A stretch of DNA of 64,000 bases, taken from assembly GCA_038503035.1 (NCBI GenBank), contig JAVSML010000032.1, positions 682,001-746,000 of the forward strand, written 5' to 3'. Position numbers and translations under genes: made by a program. Source of the DNA: Crocodylus rhombifer. Taxonomy: Eukaryota > Chordata > Crocodylia > Crocodylidae. Positions 13,101 to 25,100 of the stretch are shown piece by piece. The notes beneath the pieces are model-generated. The model ran no database searches and had not been told where the DNA came from. It saw only the letters and a list, made by a program, of their open reading frames with translations. Within the stretch, counting starts at the first letter, position 1; each line of letters begins with the position of its first letter.

Positions 13101-16100
13101 AAATTTATAAATTTTTCCATATATAGAACCTAACTAATGGCAGGTCATCTTATAATCAGAGTCATCTTCTATTGGGGTAAATATGGTAGTTTGTTTAAAA
13201 GAAAATTATAATATCATGCCAGCATTCAGAGTAATTCTGTTAAAGTAGGATTTCTGCTTTATCTTTCCCGTGTAAATAATTGCATAAGAACAACTTACTT
13301 CTAAATGCAGAAGTACATATTGTACATGTTGTAATGTTGTACACATTACTACATATTACTAATATGTGTACAGGTTGTACACATTACTACATGTTATAAT
13401 TGTATACGTATTACTGCACAAAAATGCCGGCAATAGTAAGGTAAAGCACATGCAATGTAAACTTATGAAATCTAGCAAGTACAGTAAGACTGAAAATTTT
13501 GCAGGTTCTATGTTAAAAATGAATGGGGAATTTTCCTGTGCAGACAAACCTTTGATTATGCTTCTTCTAGTTTTCCTTGCACCAGTGTGTAGAAATAATG
13601 CTTTTATGTACCATATATAAAAGCTAGTTTTATAGTATACTATTCTGTCATTTATGTAAGATACATTTTTAAAATGTTTTTTATCTTTTACCAACAGGGG
13701 ACAGGTCATTAACATGAGATATCTAGAATATTTTGAAAAAATTCTTCATTTTATCAAAGACAGGATCCTTGTTTACCATGGGTAAATAATTTAATTTTTA
13801 CCTTATTAATATCAATTGAATCTGTCATGCTTGTCATATAGAGATTATTCCAAAATGTCTGAGGGATATTTTTTAGTTTCAATTTTAGCTATACCTGAGT
13901 CCTCTTACTAATGGGAGAAACCTGTTAATTGCCACTGAGAGGAAAAATAGTGAATTATAATTATCCACCCTTCTGATCTATTCTTGTAGGGATTGATATT
14001 ATTCCCATTTTACAGAGAGAATGTGTTGTTAGTAGGATATGGGGGAGTAGTTCTCCACTGATCTTCAGAAATTATTAATTACTTTGAAAGTAGGTAGATA
14101 CTGCAAAAAATGCTAAATTATTTGGTTGTTGTGTTTGTGTTGAAATTGTTGCCTCCTTTTTTCAGTGCTAATAATCCCAAAGGAGTATTAGAAATTCGAG
14201 AAGCCTTGGAAAAGGTACATAAAGTAGAAGATCTTCTTCCCATAATGAAGGTAATGTTTTCAACAGCTTTCAGCTGATGAGTGAGAGAATGTAAGTGAAA
14301 ATGAGAACTGAATGCCTAATGAATAACTAGAGAAGCTGTGATTTATATTCTAAAGAATTAGTAAACCGATCAGATCTGCAAATCTGCACAGTTAAGCTTA
14401 TATGAGGTTTTGTTATTTAGAAGCTAAAAAAAAACCTGGCTTACTGTACAACGATAAGTGAACAAACTGAAAATTACTGTCTGTAGGTTTGGGAGCATGA
14501 ACACTGGAAAAAAAAAATCAAACAAAGCACCTCAGGGTCACTGGTTTGCATGCTGTCTAGAGCAGTGATAAGCACAAGTAATCACCCCTTAATGACTGAT
14601 AACTAGTCTGAAATGAAACAGTGGTTTGCTTTCTGCTTTAATGGAAGAGTGCCAGAATCACAGAAATCTCCAAACAGTTTTGAGCACCCTTGAAGGCAGG
14701 CTCCAAAAGGTCTTGGATTATATGGCACAAAGTGCTCAACTCTAGGAACAATTTGGTCCTTCCAGTTAATGGTTGAGTTCTAAGATTTTCTAAGTATTTC
14801 TAACTTAGGAAGAGAGGTAAGGATTTCAGCTTTTGGCTATACAGCAGCAAGAAATTAAAAAAAAAACAAACAGATTTCAGACTGGAATAAAATTTGGGAA
14901 GAACTATTCCTTCTAATCCAAAGTAGGGCAATTCAGACTGGTCAAATATAGTGGCATTGTATAGGGTAGTGGTTCTCATCCTTTTTAGACTTGAGATATT
15001 CCGCCATTATTTTTATGAATTGAGCAGCACCTCATTTCAGAAACAAATTTATTTATTATTGTGCTTACCTGCTTGGAAAGGGTACAGCAAGGAGAAAGAG
15101 TAGTCAGAAGGGAAGAGGCTGCATTTATCTCCTTATTGGAGCCTGTGCTTATCTCCTCTCTCCCAGCAGCACTCTTCAAAGGCTATACATGGTCCCCTGA
15201 TTGAGAATCACTTGTATAGAGGTGCCTGAGCTGTCGCTAAACAAAGCAGTCTGGATGCAGTAGCACAGAAACCTGTTTGGATTAATATACTCTGCTGCTT
15301 ATTAAAGCTGGATTGTTTCTGGTAGCTTGGATATCTTTACTGAATTCTGTGGACTAGACCAGTGCTGTTCAACTTCTAAGAGGCTGAGGCTGTATGCCCC
15401 CCAGGCTTCACAAGCAGGGATAGCACACCTTGTAAACAACTCACACTGCATAGCGTCCCTACCCCTCAACTGCACTGTACATCTAATTGCATCCTCCTCC
15501 CACTGCTGTACCAAGCACCCATAATCTTTCCCCTTCCCCAACACCACGTATGTGTAATCTAGGTTCACACTCAACTCCCTTCAAGGCACCTCGCCGCATT
15601 GTACTATCATACCCCCTTGGGCAAGCTGAAAGTGGAAGCCAGAGGAAGGAGGGGGAGCCTATAGGCTCTGTCTGCTATTGCAATCGGAGCAATGGGAAAA
15701 GTGGCAGCTGGGTAAGAGCCTGGAGGCTGCAGTTTAACCCCTCGTAGACCACCAGTTGGACAGCCCTAGTTTAGACCTACAGAAAATTTCACAGAAGCTT
15801 CATGATTCTCAGGGCATACCCTGATCCTTTTTCTTCAGGGTGTTCCAATAGGAGTTGCAAATGTCACATTTTGTTTTTGTTTTTAAAATCGTGGATTAGG
15901 GATTGTATGGAGTTTTGGGAGATTTGAGTCCACTAGGTGGACTCCTAGTGATCTCAGTTTTTAGGTAGGAAACCCAGTAATCACATTTTTGAAGTATAAA
16001 AAATGGTAGTGAAACCACAGGTAATATGAGTTGGATCAGACAGCCTGGTGTTTATTACTATGATATTGAATATTATAAAAACAGCTTTCTTAAGAAAAAG

Positions 16101-19100
16101 GCACTGAGAAAATATGGTTAATTTGATTTAAAGGCACAGATTAGTACAGAGAGAGGCACCCAAATATGTAGTGAACTGTCAATGATTTAGCTTGAACTCT
16201 AAGGTCTGTTCCTGAATATTGGCAGCAGATTTTATTCCTGGTTTTCATAACCTGTTAATTTTGATCTGGTTTGGATCTCCTGTATGCCATTCTAAATTTG
16301 TACATGTCATATTGGTATTCTGTTTCTCAGTAAAAAGCTTTTAAAATTTTTAAATGAACTCCTCTTGGCTAATACACATACAACTGCATAATTCATACAG
16401 TTGAATTTTAAAATACAGAGATGCAAAAGAGGTTCACTAAGTAGCTATAATGAAATATTTATTAATGCCATATGGATAAATTAAGTGAATGTGTTGTTTC
16501 TGATGCAGTCTGGTTGTTCAAACAGCTGCATAATTTTGTATGTCAAATGGAAACTTGACTTGCATTTATTTGAACACTGTTTATAACTGACACGTTAATA
16601 ATGACTTATCTGAATTTTTATTTAAATAATTTTTCAGCTTTTCACAATTTGAAAGCTGTATGCTCCCCTTACACTGCTGCCTGGTGAGGATAAAATATGC
16701 AAAAGGTTATTGAATGTAATTAGGTTTCAGCTAGGGAATTGTTGAGAACTATGTTCTGTAATCCAATTTAGGCTAACATACTTGCTAAGTATAAACATAA
16801 AATGCAGCCTTTAAAACTTCTGCACTCACATTAACAAGCCAAATGGTTGGGATCATAATGGAGTTGGGAGAAATCTGTTGTCATCTGAATAGTTCTGGCT
16901 TCTCTTATCTACTAGCTTTTTTTTGTTTTTATAGACAGTCCTGTCATATATTAAGCATGCAGCCATAAAATGGAACTGCAGCTTCTTTCATTAACATTTT
17001 AAGATATTTATATGGTAAGAAAAGAAAGCAAAGATGTCTTTGTGAAAGTGAGTGATGAATTATTCATCACTCTTTCTCATTTAGGAGAAAACATAGCTGC
17101 TCTTGGTGTTTCTTGTTAAATCTCTCAGCCAAAACCTACTGTTACGGAACAATGGATAATATGCCTATCCTTCTGCATTCACTATATAATAGTAATCTAA
17201 CAAAATATAGTCTAGATGAAAGTACTATAAGATAGATACACAACTAGTGGGATCACCACGCTCAAAGAATAGTTACAATGGTTTGATGTCTAAATGAGAG
17301 GAGATAACAAGAAGGATTTTCATTGGTCTGTCCTGGGTCTCATACTGTTTGGTATCTTCACTAATTGATATCGAGGATGGAATTGCGTGTACCCTTGTCA
17401 AATGTGCAGCTAAAGCCAAGCTGGATGGAGTTGTAGATACTCTGCAGGGATAGGATTATGATTCAGAATGATACTAATGAAATGAAGTGGAATTTAATCA
17501 GGTGAAATAAGGAAAAATGCCAAATCCTGCACTCTGTATTTGTGCATGTGATTGTTCCATCAGATTGGAGAATAACTGACTAGGTTGTAGTACTGCTGAA
17601 AAAGACTAGGTTAGTGGCCCATAAAGTGAATAGAAACCAACAGTGTGCTCTTGCTGCAAAAAAAGGCTAATGGCCTTCTGCAAAAGGCAAAGATTTTTGT
17701 AGTTGATACCTTTTATTTGACCAGCTGCATGATTGGGATGAAGTTAGACAGGCTTTTGAAGAATGCCTTGCATGTGAAAGCTTGTCGAACTTTATTACAG
17801 CCAGGCAGTTGCTCCAATAAAAGATATCACCTGCAGAAATCCTGCCCCTCACAATTTCCCTGGACCATCATGGCAGCCACATCACTCTAATGCTACTAAT
17901 AACATACTGAGCTTAATAAATAGGAGTTTCTCTTGCAAGTGAAAGGTGATCCTTCCACTCTATTCAGCCCTTGTGAGACCTCACCTGGAGTACTCTGTCC
18001 AGTTTTGGGCACTTCATTTCAAGAAAGATGTGAACAAATGAGTTCAGGTCAGAGCAACAAAAATGATTAGGTCTGGAAAATAGGGCATATGAGGAAAGGC
18101 TGAAAGAAAGGGGATTATTTAGTGTGAAGAAGAAGAGTACAAGATTTCATAAAAGTCTTCAATAATAATCCTTCAGGTATTTGAAGGTATTTATAAAGGG
18201 GATGGAGATAAATTATTCTCTGTGGCTGCAGGGGACAGGACAAAAAGCAATGATCTTAAATTGCAGCAAGGGAAATTTAGGTTGGATATTAGAAAGAACT
18301 TTCTCACTATAAAGGTGATTTCATACTGGGACAGATTACATAGAGATTGTGGACTTTGCATCCATTTGAAGTTTTTAAGAGCAGATTAGACAAATACTTG
18401 GCCAAGATGCCTTAGACCAGCAGTGCCCACAGACACCATGGCACCCCCCAAGGTTTATTTAGGAGCCTGCGCAGGATTGATTGGATTGATCTAAATACTT
18501 TAATATCTATTGATCTAAATACTTTAATGTTCATGTTGGTGCCTGCTGCTTTTTCTTTTAAATTCGAATGTGCCCTTGGGCGCATAAACGTTGGGAACAC
18601 CTGGCTTAGACAAAGATGATTCTTCCTTGAACAGGGTTGGAGTCTAGTTTACTTCCTGAAGTCCCTTCCAGCCCTACTTTTTCCATGAATTTGATTCTAA
18701 TAGTTCTTTCTTTTCTTGAAAGCAGTTTAACAGTAAAACGAGAGATGGCTTTACTGTCAACACAAAAGTCTCCAGCCTTAAAGATCCAGGGAAAGAATAT
18801 GATGGATTCACAATTACAATAACAGGAGATAAGTAAGTTTGCTTTAAAATCGCATACTTTTTATGGTTTTAATTGCCAACAGTGAAAAGTTCCTTGACAA
18901 TGAAATTGCAGTAGAAATTAGTTTTTTGCTCTAATTATGAATTTACATATGCATGATTAGGATCTTTTCTAATTTTCATTGGGTGAAGAAAAGCTTTACC
19001 ATGATCTCTTCTAAATATACTTTCGTACCTGTTTTGAGAGATTTTGATTCCTGTTTTTTGTACTGGGGAGACAAGGAAGGAACACAGATAATATTTCCAA

Positions 19101-22100
19101 TGTAGGCTAGATCGTTTGCAGTGATTTAACCCCACTGAATCTAGAAGTGATTCTCTGTGCTGTTTGTAGTAATTAGCAGTATCAGGACAATTTGATTTTT
19201 GTAGTGTAAATTAACAGAATAAAATCACACTGCGAATTCTAGTGCTGAAACAGAAAACTACTGATGAAGTTCTGTTGTTTTAGCCTACTGTAGCTTGCTC
19301 ATTTGGGTGTGCTGCCCATTTGTTCTCCTAATTCCAGAAGAATCCTTGGCAAAGAGTTGAAGTAGTGAGAGAGAATATTAGTCTTTCTGTGGTTTGATTG
19401 AACAGATTTCAAGAGTTTGATATATGTTCTCTTTGTGTTTAATATATGTGTTTAGAGTTGGGAACGTATTGTTTTCAGTGGAAACTCAGACAACAGAAGA
19501 AAGGACACAACTGTATCACGCAGAAATAGATGCACTATATAAGGATCTGACAGCTAAAGGAAAAGTACTAATTCTATCTACAGAGCTTGGGGTAAGGTTT
19601 TTTTTATGTAGATGATTAATTATTTTATGGAATTCAGTATTAATGCCTTTATTTCCTTTTTAAAGGTCTTTGTCAAAATAAATTCTAATAACTCTTCTGC
19701 AGACAGATTGCTTTTCTGGCACAGTTCCTAAATAAGTAATATACTTCTGGTTTAAACACAACTAGTTATAATAAATTAAATGAAAGGTTTCCATGGTTTT
19801 AAAGTAATCTAAAAAGTTGATCTGCCTTAATGCAGTATTAGTAAGATGTCAGAGATGCACACAGTATGAAGTGCTCCATCATAAAAAAAATAATCATTTT
19901 ACCTTGGTTTTCAACCCCTGAAGTTCATTGCTTTCATAAGCACTATTTAATAATATTGACTGATTTGTGGAAGCCAATTGTAAAATGAGAATTGGCATAA
20001 CCTGCAAAGCAATAGAATTTATTTCCAGGTTGCTTGAAGGCCTGCACAAATAGGGAAATATTCAATTAGGATTCGACCAATTCGGAGGACAGTGATTCAA
20101 TTGGGATCACCATCCTGCATTGATTCAGCCGAATCAGTTTTGGAAGATTCAGTGTGGGTTGGGATTGGCCAGGCAGGCACAGCTGGGCAGCTCCTCTGGC
20201 TCTGCCTGCCTCTCCCTTGGTGGGGGTAACCATGGGAGAAGCCCTCATGGCTGCCCTGCCTGGCCCCTTCTCCTGCCTGGCCCCGGCAGCTCCCAGACCT
20301 TCTCTGGTGCCCTGCCAAGCCACGCTGCACCCATGCAATGTGACAGCTGTTGCACAGGTGCCAGGCAGGGGGGGGGCAATCCCTGCTGCCCCACACTGCA
20401 CTCTGCTACAAGCGCCCAGAGGCTCTAATTGCCACTTCTGCAGCTGTTGACTGCAGAGCTTTAAAAAAAAGGGAAAAAAGCCCTGCACTCACTGGCTCTG
20501 GCAGCAGTGACTGGGGGCCTCTGAGGGCTTGTGGCAGAGCCCCCCCACCTGGCACCCATGTGGCAGCTGCCCCATGGCATGGGTGCAGCGCAGTTTGGCA
20601 GGACACTGGGGCCCCTGGGGCTGAGTGCTGCTGGGCTCCAGCTGACTGCTGGAGCCACCCCAGCTCCCAGACAGTGCATGGCACCCTGCTGAGCCTCACT
20701 GTACCCACTCCATGGGGCAGCTGCTGCACAAGTATCAAGAAGAGGGGGGCGATTCCCCACTGCCCCACATGGCTCTGCTGTGAGCCCATGGAGGCTCCTG
20801 ATCACTGCCCCAGAGCCAGTGAATGATGGGCTTTTTTTTTTTCTTTTCTTTTTTTTTTTTAAAGTACCGGGAGGCTGACCTGGGCGGGGAATGGGATTGG
20901 GCAGGGCAGCCATGGTGGGGTTCCCCAGCAGCTCCCCTGGCTGTGCCTAGCTCTGCCCTGGCAGGGAGAGCTGTGGGGGCTATGCCCTGCTGCTTCTTGC
21001 CCAGCCAGTGTGGGGGGGAGGGGGCACAATGCAGGTGCAGTGTGCTCTGGGTGGTGGCAGGGCATAGTCCCCGCTCCCAGTGCTACTATGCCCACATTAG
21101 CTTTGCCCTGCCACCACTTGCCAGCTGGCATGGAAGGGTGTGGAATACAGGCGCAGCAGTGCTGGGAGCAGGGGCTGTGCCCTGCTGCCGCTTGTCCCCT
21201 TGTGCCTAGAGTGAGATGTGCCCATATTCTGCCCTCCCCGCCGGCTGAGCAAGCAGCAGCAGGGCAGAGCCTCTGCTGCCACACCCACATCCTGCACTCC
21301 CCTGCCCCCCTCCCCGAGTAGTGTGCCCTCCATCCTGGCTGGGCAGCTTGTCCCAGCCCCAGTCCTTCCATTCCCCCATGTCCCTTCCCTCCCCCATACC
21401 CCAACTCTAGCAAACTTACCAGCTGGAGGCAGCTTTCAGCTGCCTGTTTAGTCTATGGCCGAATCTCTGAATTGGCTGAATCTTTTCCAAAGCCTTTCTG
21501 AACTGATTTGGAACTTTTACTTGGTCTCCCGATTAGATCCAAATTTAAAGATTCAATCCCCAAATCAGGCTGAATCTCCTCCAAATCAATTCGGCTACCA
21601 AAGCTTCACACAGTGCTAGTTGCTTGTTTTCTACCTGGGTACCAGAGTGTTCTTAAACTTCTGTACTTTTTAGATTTCGGGTTCTTTTGAAATACTGTAG
21701 ATAGTATTTCACCCTAATTCTGCAGGGTGGGGTGGGGGGAAGGAAAAATATTTACTTATAAATTTGTGTATCAAACTCTAATTTAACCTGGCATATTTAG
21801 TTATTTGAGATTTTCCTACTGAGGATGGCTAAGATAATTTTTCTATTGTAGGGGGAAAAATTGTGGTTGAATATTGGATCATTATTTAATGTACAAGGTT
21901 TTATAAAGCATATTAAGAGGTTATAGAGGTTTATATGCTTATAGAGGTTTCTGAATATTATTATCTTTACACTAAAGTATTACACTTCCGTTTGTTTTAC
22001 CTAGGAGACAGATGCTGTGTGCAATCTAATCCTGTCTTTAGTTTATTACTTCTATAACTTAATGCCACTCTCAAGAGGATCCAGGTGAGTGATTTTCTTA

Positions 22101-25100
22101 GTGCATATAAATTATTCTTGGTGTATATAAATTATCCATATCTCTAATGTCTAATTGCATTGTCTATCAAAATGTTAATACAGTAAAAGTTCCGTTAACT
22201 GGCACCTTACAAGCCAGCATGCTCTATTAACCGGCATGCCAGCTTGTAAGGTAAAGTGAAACTGGAAGTGCCCACCATGGCACTTCCGGTTTCTCAGAGC
22301 CCCTACAGCTCTGGGGCATAACAGGCTGCACGGGGCCTGTCTCCCTGTCCTGTGGGGCCCGCAGACATGGCGGGACATGGCGGGAGAAGCAGTGGCCCAA
22401 ACAGGCAAAGTCACTTGTTCAGGCCGCTCAATTAACCGGCATATTTTGTTATCCAGCTTCCCCCATTCCAGGGAGATGCTGGATAACAGCTTTTACTGTG
22501 TAGTGTTTACTCTTTGGACAGTTTGTTAAAGCCCGTATGATCTATATCATGACTAGTCTAGGGTGTGTCCCTCTTTACCATTCTGGTGGTCAAAACTCAT
22601 TTACCCTGTTTAAATGTTTATATGTAGATAGATTTTAAAATGTATACACACCAGGAACAGTAATGAATGGTCCATCTTCATAAACTTTGGATCACTGGTT
22701 AAAATTGGGCTGTTTAGTATATTTTGCTGCTCACAGCATGCCACTCTATATCACTTGAGATAAGGTTTCCAAGGGTACGTGTAAAGGTATCTTTTAGATC
22801 AGTGATTCTCACTCAGGGTGCTGTGGCATCCTAGGGTGCCATGAGATTTTTTTTCAAGGGTGCTAGACAATGTTAGTTCCAGGACATATGCAACCAAGAT
22901 TTACAAGATAAACCCAGAGATTTCAAATAGGAAGAAGCCATTGTGTTAAAAAACATTCTGATTTGTTGTGGTCTTTCTGAGTTCTTCGCAAAAGAAAAAT
23001 TGCTCTGTTTTTTTCTGCAGTCAGTGAAAACTTAAGAGCTGGCTCTTTCTGAGGGGTGCCTTGAGTTTATTGAGGGATACCTTGCATGTGAAAAGGTTGA
23101 GAAACACTGTTTTAGATGCATGCAGCATAATTTACCATACTACTGGTAAAAGCAAATACCCCTTAGTAGTTATTGCAGACATGTTTCATTTTCTGACTCT
23201 ATAAAATACATTTTCCTTAATTTATGCCTTCATTTAACTGAAGCTCCAGGTTAATTCAAGGCTGCTCATATCTCCAGTCAAGGTATTTCCATTTCTGTGG
23301 CCACATTTTGCTTAACTCTTACAGTACAAATTAACTGAACCTATGTTTACCAAATTTTGAAACTGAAAATATTGAACACAAAACAAGTTTTTAAAAAAAG
23401 CGGGGGGGGGAAGAGGGCAGCTTCCTGGTCTGCTGTGATGTTCATAAGCTCTGCAAGGCCACATCTGAATTTATGGAAATAGACTGTTCTGTTTGATAGC
23501 AGGGGATGGGATGAGGAGCAGTGAACTTAATTGTAGCAAGGGAAATTTAGATTAGATACTGGGGAGAATTATATCACTCTGAGGGTGGTTAAGCACTGGA
23601 ACAGGTTACCCAGAGAGATTGTGAAATCACTATCCTTCAACACTTTTAACAGCAGTTTAGACGAACACTTGACTGGGATGGTTTAGTTAGGGGCAATCAT
23701 GCCTTGATCAGGAGGCTGGAGTAGATGACCTCCTGAGGTCCCTTCCAGCCCTAGTTTTCTGTGATTCTCTAGAACGAGAGTTCATTTTCCAGTTTTAGCC
23801 CTGCAGCATGTTAAGAACTCCATGGGCTTGGAATCATGATACTGAGATCTTCAGGAGCAGTGTTCCTCAACAGCTTTCATCTGCAGAATCATGGATTCAG
23901 CCCTGTGCAAAGTCAGAAGGCAAATAAAAATATCACCACTACCCCCCACCTACAGATATGAAAGCTGATTTTTTTTTCCAAGGTTGACAGATGTCCATAT
24001 ACTTCTACCTCTAACAGGTGCCCTTTTCATCTTTAATGAAACATGTTTCTGTAATGAAGAAGTAATGAATTGAATTTTGTTTGCATAATGTACCATCCTA
24101 AACAAAAAGAATAATATAAATTGAAAGAGACTTGTTGTCTTTTTTTTTTCTTTATAGTGTGATAGCTTATTCAGTGATCATGGGAGCCCTGATGGCAAGT
24201 GGAAAAGAAATATCAGGAAAAATCCCAAAAGGAAAGGCAAGTACAATATAAAAATATACTGACCAAGCCAAGAAAATGGATGTGATGCTTTTAGTTATAG
24301 GGAAGTAACAGAAGACATGAACAGGGGCTATGCATGTTTATATTGAGAGCGTGTCAGCCCATTACACCAGTAGCTTCCAGCCTTAAGGTACTTTTAAGAT
24401 TCATTGCCGTCCTAGATTTTTGGGAAGACAGGTATGCTTTTCAGGCTCCTTTGTAAGCTTTGAAGCTGCAGTTGTTCAGCTTACAGTATAGACCAGTGGT
24501 TTGCAAACTTCTTTGGCCAACAGACCACTGTCAACCCTCAGAATTTTATGAACAACTACTTACCCTAATAGTCACTACTTGAAAAGGGAAGGCCCTGTAT
24601 GATCCACAATTCTTCCCAAAGTTAATGTTTGTAACCTTGAGGCCAGATTATGGTGAGCTCCTGTCTATGGCATCCATTCCAAATGAATCTGACATTTTAC
24701 TTCAGCAGAATGGATATCTTAACTCTAGTTTAGAATAATTTTTTCTGAGCACATAATAGCAAGGTTTTCTTTTTATTTTCAGATGTAGTTCAACGTGCTT
24801 ACAATTTACAACTTTCTGAATTGTCTGAAACCCACTTGTGTGAGAGCACCTCTCCCAAGTTTTTGCCAGAGAAATTATGATATGCTGAATTAGCTTTGTT
24901 GTTGACCCTGGAGTTTAAAGTGAAGATCTGATCTAATGCAATTCAAGTAACTCTCCCTTAGTGTATTCAGTCATATCTGCAAACTTTAATGACAGAAGCT
25001 TTTGCATCTGTTCACTCATGTTAATACTGCAGATTCAGTACAACAGGAGGAGCGAGTTGGATTACATTCCTTTTTGCATCTCTAACAGAATCATTGACAC

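Larger units (their letters stand above)
17300..18700 (+). mobile_element. Older CR1 3' half, interrupted by a MITE and a hAT element
   Basis: From about 17320 the sequence follows CR1 ORF2 C-terminal and 3' UTR sequence (CTGTTTGGTATCTTCACTAA, then the AGACCTCACCTGGAGTACTC block near 17978). It ends with CCCTTCCAGCCCTAC and a CATGAATTTGATTCT-type tail near 18700. It is interrupted by a palindromic MITE (from about 17685) and a hAT element at 18418-18603. It is more diverged than the copies at 1-2820 and 26942-29567. Confidence 0.85.

Noticed and set aside
13312..13410. Short ACATTACTACAT repeats as a possible CRISPR-like array
   Set aside because: Units are short, irregular and AT-rich, without uniform spacers, in a vertebrate intron.
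20066..21451. Several overlapping ORFs of 100-180 codons on both strands
   Set aside because: They lie in the GC-rich, internally repeated interior of a non-autonomous hAT-like element and have no family resemblance.
24241..24246. GT donor GTACAA as the end of TTC13 exon i
   Set aside because: Using it gives an in-frame stop at once in exon j; the GC donor keeps the conserved frame.
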